Under the pieces are notes generated by a model. The model had not been told where the DNA came from. It did no database searches and saw nothing but the letters and a program-made list of their open reading frames with translations. A stretch of DNA of 13,050 bases from Candidatus Omnitrophota bacterium (lineage in GTDB: Bacteria; Omnitrophota; Gorgyraeia; Gygaellales; Profunditerraquicolaceae). A program made the translations under genes and the position numbers. The DNA lies in NCBI GenBank assembly GCA_028717045.1, contig JAQUON010000031.1, forward strand, positions 1 to 13,050, written 5' to 3'. The stretch's first letter is position 1. Each line of letters starts with the position of its first letter. This document shows positions 1 through 5,666 of the stretch, piece by piece.

Positions 1-149
1 CCTATTTTAACGTGGCCATCAATCTTAAATATATGAAAGACCCAAAGCTTACCAAAAAGCTGAGGGCCCGAATGAGACGGAATGCAAAGTCGGTCCTGCG
101 TATCAGGCAACAGACAGAGGTAAAAGTTGGCGACATTATTACAGGGTAA
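1..149 (+). CDS. Cyclodeaminase/cyclohydrolase family protein (FTCD_C/FchA-like), C-terminal end only
   Basis: An open frame enters from the left edge (codons in phase with base 3) and stops at TAA 147-149, leaving 48 visible residues. The visible part starts with an N-V-x-I-N-L segment followed by a lysine/arginine-rich helix. This resembles the end of the formiminotransferase-cyclodeaminase C-terminal family, which includes the methenyl-tetrahydrofolate cyclohydrolase FchA of acetogens. The assignment rests on that short motif plus the position directly before folD, which it overlaps by 23 bases. If correct, the protein converts methenyl-THF to or from formyl-THF in the cytoplasm, the step next to FolD. 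The start and most of the protein are outside the window, so identity is tentative. Confidence 0.6.
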   Translation, partial: YFNVAINLKYMKDPKLTKKLRARMRRNAKSVLRIRQQTEVKVGDIITG

Positions 150-993
150 ACAACTTACGGCCAAAATTAAAGCTGTCCTAGAAGCGGATATTAAGGAATT
201 CAGGCAGAGAGTAGGTACTGTGCCAGTTTTGGCGTCTATTGAAGTCGGCGATGACAAACGCATAGGGATCTATACCTCAATGCAGAGGAGGGCTGCAGAA
301 GGGCTTGGTATTGAATATCGCCTGAAGCATTTCGCAGGAAATATTACGGAACAAGAGCTGATCGATCAGGTTCATCAGCTCAACGGTGATGAATCGGTCA
401 ACGGCATTATTGTCCAGCTTCCTTGCCCTGCGCATATCGATGATAGGAAAATAAGCCAGCGTATCCGGGTGGATAAAGATGTAGAAGGGATACACCCCGA
501 GAATCTTGGACGGCTTCTATTGGGTCAGGCACGCGTTATTCCTTGTACGGCTGCCGCAGCTATGGAGCTTATTAACGCCACGGGAATTGATTTGTCCGGA
601 AAGAACGCGGTGATTGTCGGAAGGAGCGAAATTGTCGGTAAACCGCTCATATTTTTATTATTGGAGAAATCCCCTACTGTTACCATATGCCATTCGGGCA
701 CCAGTAAGGCCGGGAAGTTGGAAGAGTTTGTGGGAAGCGCTGATATCTTGGTCGCCGCAATCGGTAAGCCCGCGCTGATAAAAGGAAGCTGGATCAAGGA
801 AGGCGCAATTGTCATTGACGTAGGGATAAATCAGGTAGGAGATACGCTGGTCGGCGATGTCGAGTTCGGCACGGCTCAGAGGAGAGCTTCTTTTATCACT
901 CCTGTCCCCGGGGGAGTCGGCCCTTTAACTGTATTCATGCTGATGCGCAATCTTATTAACGCGGCAAAGCTGCAGAGGGGGTTCGGCGGGTAG
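127..993 (+). CDS. folD: Methylenetetrahydrofolate dehydrogenase (FolD family), probably without cyclohydrolase activity
   Basis: 288 residues, the usual FolD length. It oxidises methylene-THF to methenyl-THF with NAD(P) in the cytoplasm; most family members also hydrolyse methenyl-THF. The start is TTG 127: the N-terminus M-A-T-L-L-Q-G-K aligns with family N-termini, and AGAGG at 116-120 lies six bases upstream. The Rossmann part is intact, with V-G-R-S-E-I-V-G-K-P near residues 164-173, CHSGT near 190, and ITPVPGGVGP near the C-terminus. The active-site tyrosine (Y49) and the glutamine of VQLP (Q97) are kept. The catalytic lysine (E. coli K54) is glutamine Q53, the aspartate matching E. coli D121 is E120, and the usual P-A-S before the tyrosine is K-R-I. 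This suggests dehydrogenase-only function, with the upstream cyclodeaminase-like protein supplying the hydrolase. The family call is firm; the loss of activity is inference. Confidence 0.93.
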   Translation: MATLLQGKQLTAKIKAVLEADIKEFRQRVGTVPVLASIEVGDDKRIGIYTSMQRRAAEGLGIEYRLKHFAGNITEQELIDQVHQLNGDESVNGIIVQLPCPAHIDDRKISQRIRVDKDVEGIHPENLGRLLLGQARVIPCTAAAAMELINATGIDLSGKNAVIVGRSEIVGKPLIFLLLEKSPTVTICHSGTSKAGKLEEFVGSADILVAAIGKPALIKGSWIKEGAIVIDVGINQVGDTLVGDVEFGTAQRRASFITPVPGGVGPLTVFMLMRNLINAAKLQRGFGG

Positions 994-1054
994 CATACCT
1001 TGCTCTTTATGATGCGCCCATTGATAATGCGAAAGGATTTAGAGTCCTCCTAAT

Positions 1055-1074
1055 ACGGTTAATCCCCGTTTTTT
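1055..1074 (+). terminator. Weak intrinsic terminator candidate after folD
   Basis: ACGG (1055-1058) can pair with CCGT (1066-1069) across a seven-base loop, and a run of T begins at 1069. The stem is only four base pairs, so this may be chance. It sits in the 109-base gap between folD and the membrane protein gene, where a transcript end would make sense. No other clear signal was seen in that gap. Confidence 0.25.
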
Positions 1075-1102
1075 CTCACGTAATAATCTTTGTATTTCTT
1101 TC

Positions 1103-2659
1103 ATGCAGGCCCAAGGTATCGACAAAAAAGAAACTTCTTGTCTGGGAAATAACAAGTTTGCCCCTTCCTGGGATTTATATGCGCTCGGGCTGTTGGTGTT
1201 GTGTATAGTATTGCAGTACCTGCGCTGGCAGATGTTCCCGCTCTTTTTGGATGTGTATTACCATCTTTCCGTGATGCACGGCTTTGATACGGCCGGAGGC
1301 TATGTGACGCGCAGCTTCTGGCAGGCATCGCCATCGGGCATACCGCATCTGTATCCGCCGCTTTTGCATATTACGATGCTTGCCGGCTATAAGCTGGGCT
1401 TGTCCGATATCGTTATTGCCAGGCTGCTGCATTTCCTTTTTTATCCTTTACCCCTTTTCGTATCTTGGTTTTGTATAAAAAAGTTATTTAATTCACGGCT
1501 CGCATTCTTTGCGCTCCTGCTCTTGACAGTTCCCTTTTCGTTGTACCTTTCTTTTATTAATACGACTGCCTCGACCCTGGCAATGCTCTTGGGCATGCTT
1601 AGTTTTCTTTGCGCCGAAAAAGGTAAAAGGATTGCTTCTGCGCTTTTACTCGCATTGGCTTTTTACTCTCACGCGCTGCTGTCATGGGTTTTTCTCTTTA
1701 CTTTTGTACTGTACGCACTTTTTGCGAAAGAAACGCGCAGGACCTATTTTCTTGTAGCAATAGCCGCACTTGCGTGTGCCCTTCCGATGCTGATCCATGA
1801 ATATTCGCACCGGGCTTTTTTCTCGTTCGTGTATCTCAAAGAAAACGAAGAAGTAGGGATCCACGTTTTCATTATCGCCCTGGCAATTGGAGGCATTGTC
1901 CGTTGCGCAAGATTAAAGGGGAGGTATTATTTTTTTATTGCGCTGACCATTAGTTTTTTTGCGTTTCTCTCGCAGTTACCCTATCGCTACTTTAGCGGCG
2001 AAGGCATGGTTGCTTTTGTGTTGCTTGCAGGCGTTGCCTTTGAGTATCTGTTTGTGCGTGCATCATCCAAAAAGGGTGCCCGCATATTGGTAATTGTTGC
2101 CGCGGTTTTCATTTGGGTGTTTTCGCCTGCGTTAAGGTTTTCGGGGGGAAAACCGTCATTTTTGTTGTCGCAGTCCACTTTAGTCAACCTTATGCCGCAC
2201 TGGAAGAGCCATAGCGGCCCTCTTGAGTTGTCGATCTGGCATCCGAGGTATTACCGCGAAATAGCAAGCCTGGTAAAGGGGCACTCCCGGCAAGACGATA
2301 TACTGTACAGTAATTTCAATTACTTTTCCGGGGCACTCGGGATATTTACCCAACGGGCGACTTCTAATATTATGCTCAGAGAGATCAAGCCGATACGTAG
2401 GTTTGACGCAGTAAAAGCAGCGCGGATAATCGTATGGCTTAAGGATGTCTCCGATACACCAGGAGAACCGTTTTATTTAATCCATAAGTACGGTCTGCGA
2501 AAAGTAGGAGAAACCGAGCTCGTATACATTTACGAAAACCCGGATGCGCGCGGGAAACGCCGCATTGCAAGACCGCTCGTCACACTTGCTGCCATCGGTT
2601 GGATAGCGGCGTTAGTGGCCTTACTTATAGCTCTTGATATCAGAAAGGCTCCCCGGTAG
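1103..2659 (+). CDS. Multi-pass membrane protein, probable GT-C-type glycosyltransferase
   Basis: 518 residues with about ten hydrophobic segments. The first is near residues 24-41, several more run to about 340, and one lies at the C-terminus (about 491-511). A soluble stretch at about 343-490 precedes the last helix. The first loop after helix 1 has D50-V-Y-Y-H-L, followed by H-L-Y-P-P-L-L-H at 82-89. This pattern recalls GT-C enzymes such as STT3/AglB and PMT families, where an acidic residue in the first external loop is catalytic and sugar comes from a lipid-phosphate donor. If so, it transfers a sugar at the outer face of the inner membrane; substrate unknown. ATG 1103 is the only start between the upstream in-frame stop and the first helix, and no good ribosome site precedes it. 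It sits between folD and metF with no evident link to folate. It could instead be a non-catalytic polytopic protein. Confidence 0.6.
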   Translation: MQAQGIDKKETSCLGNNKFAPSWDLYALGLLVLCIVLQYLRWQMFPLFLDVYYHLSVMHGFDTAGGYVTRSFWQASPSGIPHLYPPLLHITMLAGYKLGLSDIVIARLLHFLFYPLPLFVSWFCIKKLFNSRLAFFALLLLTVPFSLYLSFINTTASTLAMLLGMLSFLCAEKGKRIASALLLALAFYSHALLSWVFLFTFVLYALFAKETRRTYFLVAIAALACALPMLIHEYSHRAFFSFVYLKENEEVGIHVFIIALAIGGIVRCARLKGRYYFFIALTISFFAFLSQLPYRYFSGEGMVAFVLLAGVAFEYLFVRASSKKGARILVIVAAVFIWVFSPALRFSGGKPSFLLSQSTLVNLMPHWKSHSGPLELSIWHPRYYREIASLVKGHSRQDDILYSNFNYFSGALGIFTQRATSNIMLREIKPIRRFDAVKAARIIVWLKDVSDTPGEPFYLIHKYGLRKVGETELVYIYENPDARGKRRIARPLVTLAAIGWIAALVALLIALDIRKAPR

Positions 2660-2739
2660 GCAAGGGCGCAAAAAGTTATATTCCGCCCGATAAAACTGTG
2701 ATACAATAAAAAATCAAATCGTTAAAAGCGCAGCATTGC

Positions 2740-2744
2740 AGGAG
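2740..2744 (+). promoter_or_regulatory. Ribosome binding site of metF, start ambiguous
   Basis: AGGAG lies seven bases before TTG 2752 and thirteen before ATG 2758; the adjacent GAGG (2744-2747) lies ten bases before the ATG. Spacing for AGGAG favours TTG, whereas codon preference favours ATG. The two proteins differ by only two residues. Confidence 0.6.
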
Positions 2745-2757
2745 AGGGTGTTTGACA

Positions 2758-3636
2758 ATGAGTGTAAAGGACAGAATCGCCCAGGGTAAGTTTATTATTA
2801 CCGCAGAGATAGGCCCTCCTAAAGGCAAAGAAACGGCAAAGGTTCTTGCAACTGCGCAAGGACTTCTGCCTTATGTCGATGCAGTCAATGTGACAGACCT
2901 TCAGAGCGCAGTAATGCGCCTGGGTTCGCTTGCAATATGTATTTTGCTAAGACAAAGGGGCATTGAGCCGATTATGCAAGTTGCCTGCCGGGACAGAAAC
3001 CGGCTTGCCCTGCAGTCGGACATCCTTTCTGCGGCAGCACATGGCATCTCAAATATCCTTATACTTACCGGCGACCATCCTGTGCTCGGCGACCATCCTG
3101 ATGCCAAGCCGGTGTTTGACCTTGATTCCGTCCAATTGCTTGAGGTAGCGAAGAAATTAGAAGAGGGCTTTGATATGCAGGGAAATAAACTGGAAGGGGA
3201 GCCGCCGCATTTTTATAAAGGGGCAGTGGTAAACCCCGGCGCAAAGCCGCTTGAGCCGCAAATCCTTAAGATGGAAAAAAAGATTGAGGCAGGGGCGGAG
3301 TTTTTTCAAACACAGGGCGTCTATGATATCAAAGTATTCGAGCATTTTATACACAAAACCAGGCATTTAAAAGTTCCGATTCTTGCGGGCATCATCCCTT
3401 TAAAATCCGATGCGATGGCCCGTTATATCAATAAGAATCTTGCCGGCGTTTCGGTCCCCGATGCATTGATACGCCAGATGCAAGAAGCCCAGAATAAAGC
3501 GCAGGAGTCTATTGTAATCGCATCGAGTTTGATTAAAGAGCTCAAAGGGATGTGCCAGGGTATCCACCTCATGGCGTTAGGCTGGGAACGATTCATTCCC
3601 GAGATTCTCGCCTCTGCAGAAATCCAGAGAAAATGA
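2758..3636 (+). CDS. metF: Methylenetetrahydrofolate reductase, short MetF type
   Basis: 292 residues from ATG 2758 (294 from TTG 2752), the size of bacterial MetF. It reduces methylene-THF to methyl-THF on FAD in a TIM barrel; methyl-THF feeds methionine synthesis or the Wood-Ljungdahl methyl branch. Visible family marks, numbered from the ATG, are T-A-E17-I-G-P-P-K (E17 matches E. coli E28), L-T-G-D106-H-P (matches E. coli D120), A-G-A-E-F-F-Q-T-Q near 178-186, I-L-A-G-I-I-P near 208, and G-I-H-L-M near the end. There is no C-terminal regulatory domain. It overlaps the next gene by ATGA (3633-3636), implying coupled translation. No metV, the zinc/iron-sulfur partner in many acetogens, lies beside it in this window. 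The reductant is therefore unclear, and the coupled flavoprotein is a candidate. Confidence 0.93.
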   Translation: MSVKDRIAQGKFIITAEIGPPKGKETAKVLATAQGLLPYVDAVNVTDLQSAVMRLGSLAICILLRQRGIEPIMQVACRDRNRLALQSDILSAAAHGISNILILTGDHPVLGDHPDAKPVFDLDSVQLLEVAKKLEEGFDMQGNKLEGEPPHFYKGAVVNPGAKPLEPQILKMEKKIEAGAEFFQTQGVYDIKVFEHFIHKTRHLKVPILAGIIPLKSDAMARYINKNLAGVSVPDALIRQMQEAQNKAQESIVIASSLIKELKGMCQGIHLMALGWERFIPEILASAEIQRK

Positions 3637-4556
3637 CCAAGGTAGTTTTTATCGGCGCCTCTGCGGCAGGACATACTGCTGCAGTGGCCTTAAGAGAAAA
3701 AAACAAGAGCTGCGCGGTTACATTAGTTACCCAAGAGCGCCATCCTTTTTATGAAAAGAGGCGGCTTGTGGATTTTCTTGCCGGGCGCATCAGCGAAGGC
3801 CAGCTCATGGCAGTGAACGAAGGATTTTACGGCCAACAGGGAATAGTTTTTTTGAAAGAAAAAGAGGTGACTGCGGTTAATCCGGAAAAAAAGCGAATTT
3901 GTATCGAAGGCGAAGCCCCTCTTGAGTATGATCTGCTTGCGGTATGCTCCGGTGCGAGCTTTACGCTTGCGGATATCCCGGGAGCCAAGAAACGCGGGGT
4001 TTTTCGGCTGCAGTCACTCAATGATGCCGAAGAGTTCCTGAATTATCTTATCAATGCCCCTGTGTGTGTCGTAGGCTCCAATCCCTATGCCCTTGCCATT
4101 GCCGATAGCATCGCATCGAAACAGAAAGAGGTGAAATTAATCGCCCCTTGCGGTATTGACCCTACACTGAAAAGCAAATATATTACCGAGGCCTGCGGTG
4201 AGCAGGAGGCAGGGACAATAGAGATTGTCAATAGCCAGATAACAGAAATTATCGGCGACGGCGAAGTGCAGGCTATACGCATAAAGACGGGTAAGATCAT
4301 CGGTGCATGTGCGGTGATTTTTGCGGATCGCACCCAAGGCAATACCGCTTTTTTAAAAAACAGCAATATAGAGATGCGCGAAGGGCTGCTTAGCGTAGAT
4401 GAGGCCTTGCGCACAAGCCTGGGTTCTGTATACGCCTGCGGTTCGGTTTGCATCGGGCAACAAGAGGAAATAGGCCTGAAGGCATGGGATGAAGTCGTAC
4501 GGGAAGGTTATGCGCTTGCGGATTCGCTCCACAGGGCGATAGGAGAGCAATCGTAG
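3633..4556 (+). CDS. Short FAD-dependent pyridine nucleotide-disulfide oxidoreductase-like protein
   Basis: 307 residues from ATG 3633, chosen because it overlaps the metF stop as ATGA and is followed at once by the FAD-binding strand M-T-K-V-V-F-I-G-A-S-A-A-G (G8 to G13). The fold is that of NirB N-terminal, rubredoxin reductase and CoA-disulfide reductase-like proteins. H-P-F-Y-E-K-R-R-L near 37-45 matches their P-x-Y-x-[RK]-x-L region. No C-terminal dimerisation domain follows. The second Rossmann motif, normally GxGxxG for NAD(P)H, reads G148-S-N-P-Y-A153. The late FAD motif, normally YAxGD, reads Y-A-C-G-S271. NAD(P)H binding is therefore doubtful and FAD binding may be altered. Coupling to metF suggests a role in passing electrons to, or assisting, MetF; this is inference. 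No specific reaction can be assigned. Confidence 0.75.
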   Translation: MTKVVFIGASAAGHTAAVALREKNKSCAVTLVTQERHPFYEKRRLVDFLAGRISEGQLMAVNEGFYGQQGIVFLKEKEVTAVNPEKKRICIEGEAPLEYDLLAVCSGASFTLADIPGAKKRGVFRLQSLNDAEEFLNYLINAPVCVVGSNPYALAIADSIASKQKEVKLIAPCGIDPTLKSKYITEACGEQEAGTIEIVNSQITEIIGDGEVQAIRIKTGKIIGACAVIFADRTQGNTAFLKNSNIEMREGLLSVDEALRTSLGSVYACGSVCIGQQEEIGLKAWDEVVREGYALADSLHRAIGEQS

Positions 4557-4584
4557 AGGATGCGCGTAGTCCATAGAAGCCGTC

Positions 4585-4696
4585 GTATAGAGTACAGAGT
4601 GTTATATGAGTTATGCGTAGTGCGTGTAGCGTTACGCGCTATGCTCTGTACGCCGTACGTATAACGCCGTACGCCGCGCGCATAGCGCACAACGCA
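4585..4696 (+). repeat. CpG-dense repeat- and palindrome-rich intergenic tract
   Basis: The tract is made largely of shuffled short words such as GCGTAG, TAGCG, TACGCC and CGTACG. Exact structures are a direct repeat ACGCCGTACG at 4650-4659 and 4664-4673 separated by TATA; an inverted repeat GTACAGAG (4592-4599) with CTCTGTAC (4644-4651); a hairpin TAGCG/CGCTA (4627-4631, 4637-4641); and TGCGTAGTGCG (4614-4624) facing CGCACAACGCA (4686-4696) with one mismatch. About 16 CG dinucleotides fall in 4614-4696, unlike the flanks. No plausible protein is encoded. It may be a REP/MITE-like element, a structured RNA region or recombination debris; which is unknown. Confidence 0.5.
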
Positions 4697-4700
4697 ATAT

Positions 4701-4719
4701 GGCCAGCTCGTTCTTGGCC
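4701..4719 (+). terminator. Possible terminator hairpin downstream of the metF unit
   Basis: GGCCA (4701-4705) pairs exactly with TGGCC (4715-4719) across a nine-base loop, followed by the T-rich TCTCTTTG. The T tract is interrupted, so termination strength is doubtful. Position fits the end of the metF-flavoprotein transcript. A second small hairpin GTTGT/ACAAC (4740-4744, 4749-4753) follows. Confidence 0.3.
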
Positions 4720-4786
4720 TCTCTTTGTCCACGATGCCCGTTGTTTTTACAACCCTTTGGCGCACAGGTGAATATTGAATTTTTCC

Positions 4787-4815
4787 TTGACTTTTAGGTG
4801 TTTTTTTCTTATTAT
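4787..4815 (+). promoter_or_regulatory. Sigma70-type promoter for the TPR protein gene
   Basis: TTGACT (4787-4792) and TATTAT (4810-4815) are separated by exactly 17 bases. Each differs from consensus by one base. The expected transcription start, about six to eight bases past the -10 box, falls at or just before ATG 4824, so the mRNA would be leaderless or nearly so. Confidence 0.6.
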
Positions 4816-4823
4816 TAAAATAT

Positions 4824-5618
4824 ATGCCTTCCCTAGTGGATAAAAAAACCCTTATCATTATTTCCTGTGTAATAATGGGTATATGCGCCAGCCGCCCCGA
4901 ACTTTCTGCCGCAGAACTAAATACTATGACGGCTCAGATGCGGGAGAGCAACGCCGGCATAGTCGGCGAAGAAAGCACAGACCTGAGCGAACTTCAGAAA
5001 CAGGCCCGCCTCTATCGGAACCAGGGTTTTCAATATCAGTCCTCAGGTGATTTTGACAGGGCTTTGGCGTTTTATCAGAAAGCAATCCAGTTAGACCCGG
5101 CATATGCGGTGGTATATAACGATTTAGGCGTTTCTTACGAAACGAAAGGCCTGCCTGAAAAGGCCGAGGAATTGTACCTCAAGGCTATCCATATCGATCC
5201 TTATTATCTGAGCGCCTATTCTAATCTCGCTGCCCTTGCTGAAAATAAAGGAGATTTTGAAAAGGCCGCGTATTATTGGCATAAGCGCTATACCACCGGT
5301 AAAGAATTGGGGCTTGCGCGTGACGCCTGGACCATCAAGGCCAAAGAACGGCTTGAGCAAATAGGATTGACGCAGGGCGGCTACAACGAGTACCAGCTTA
5401 TCGATTTCATGAGGGAGGTGGCCAGGAAAAAACAGAAGGCCCGCACGCAAAACAGCGCCTTGGCGCAGGCGTATATGGACAAAGCAAAAATATATTATAT
5501 CAAAGAAGATTACTCCTCGGCCCTTAAAGAAGCAGTGAATGCCCAGCAGCTTGATCCCTCTAACCAGGATATCGAAGAGTTTATAGACAAAGCTCAGATA
5601 CGATTGTTTTCGAGATAA
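4824..5618 (+). CDS. Exported tetratricopeptide repeat protein
   Basis: 264 residues. The N-terminus is a signal peptide: lysines at 7-8, a hydrophobic core at about 9-22, then small residues (C-A-S at 21-23; S-A-A at 28-30) as possible cleavage sites, so the protein is probably periplasmic or envelope-bound. Three tandem TPR-like units span about 61-94, 95-128 and 129-160, with G-x-x-x-x-A and L-D-P signatures such as A-I-Q-L-D-P and A-I-H-I-D-P. A fourth lies at about 213-246 after a lysine/arginine-rich linker. TPRs bind proteins; no partner is visible. The start could be ATG 4824 or in-frame GTG 4836, since both retain the signal peptide and neither has a Shine-Dalgarno site. It has its own promoter and is followed 48 bases later by polA. 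Confidence 0.8.
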   Translation: MPSLVDKKTLIIISCVIMGICASRPELSAAELNTMTAQMRESNAGIVGEESTDLSELQKQARLYRNQGFQYQSSGDFDRALAFYQKAIQLDPAYAVVYNDLGVSYETKGLPEKAEELYLKAIHIDPYYLSAYSNLAALAENKGDFEKAAYYWHKRYTTGKELGLARDAWTIKAKERLEQIGLTQGGYNEYQLIDFMREVARKKQKARTQNSALAQAYMDKAKIYYIKEDYSSALKEAVNAQQLDPSNQDIEEFIDKAQIRLFSR

Positions 5619-5666
5619 AACCACAGATTGCAATCCCTACCATAACGTGAATTCCATTGCTAGTTA

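Noticed and set aside
2664..2688. Hairpin GGGCG/CGCCC before metF as a terminator or riboswitch
   Set aside because: The stem is five base pairs with a 15-base loop, no T run follows, and no riboswitch core was recognisable.
2679..2707. Promoter before metF with -10 TACAAT (2702-2707)
   Set aside because: The -10 box is reasonable, but the bases 17 upstream (TATTCC) do not resemble a -35 box; support is too weak to list.
2752..2757. TTGACA as a -35 promoter box
   Set aside because: It coincides with the possible TTG start of metF and has no suitable -10 box 16-18 bases downstream.
4508..4858. Minus-strand frame of 116 codons across the repeat-rich gap
   Set aside because: It covers the repeat tract, both flanking gene ends and the TPR promoter, has a strongly biased composition and shows no recognisable domain.
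5124..5633. Minus-strand frame of 169 codons opposite the TPR gene
   Set aside because: It lies wholly opposite a well-supported TPR protein and shows no domain or ribosome site; it is a shadow frame.
5626..5635. Perfect palindrome GATTGCAATC between the TPR gene and polA
   Set aside because: It has no loop and no T run, and is a single short site that could easily arise by chance.
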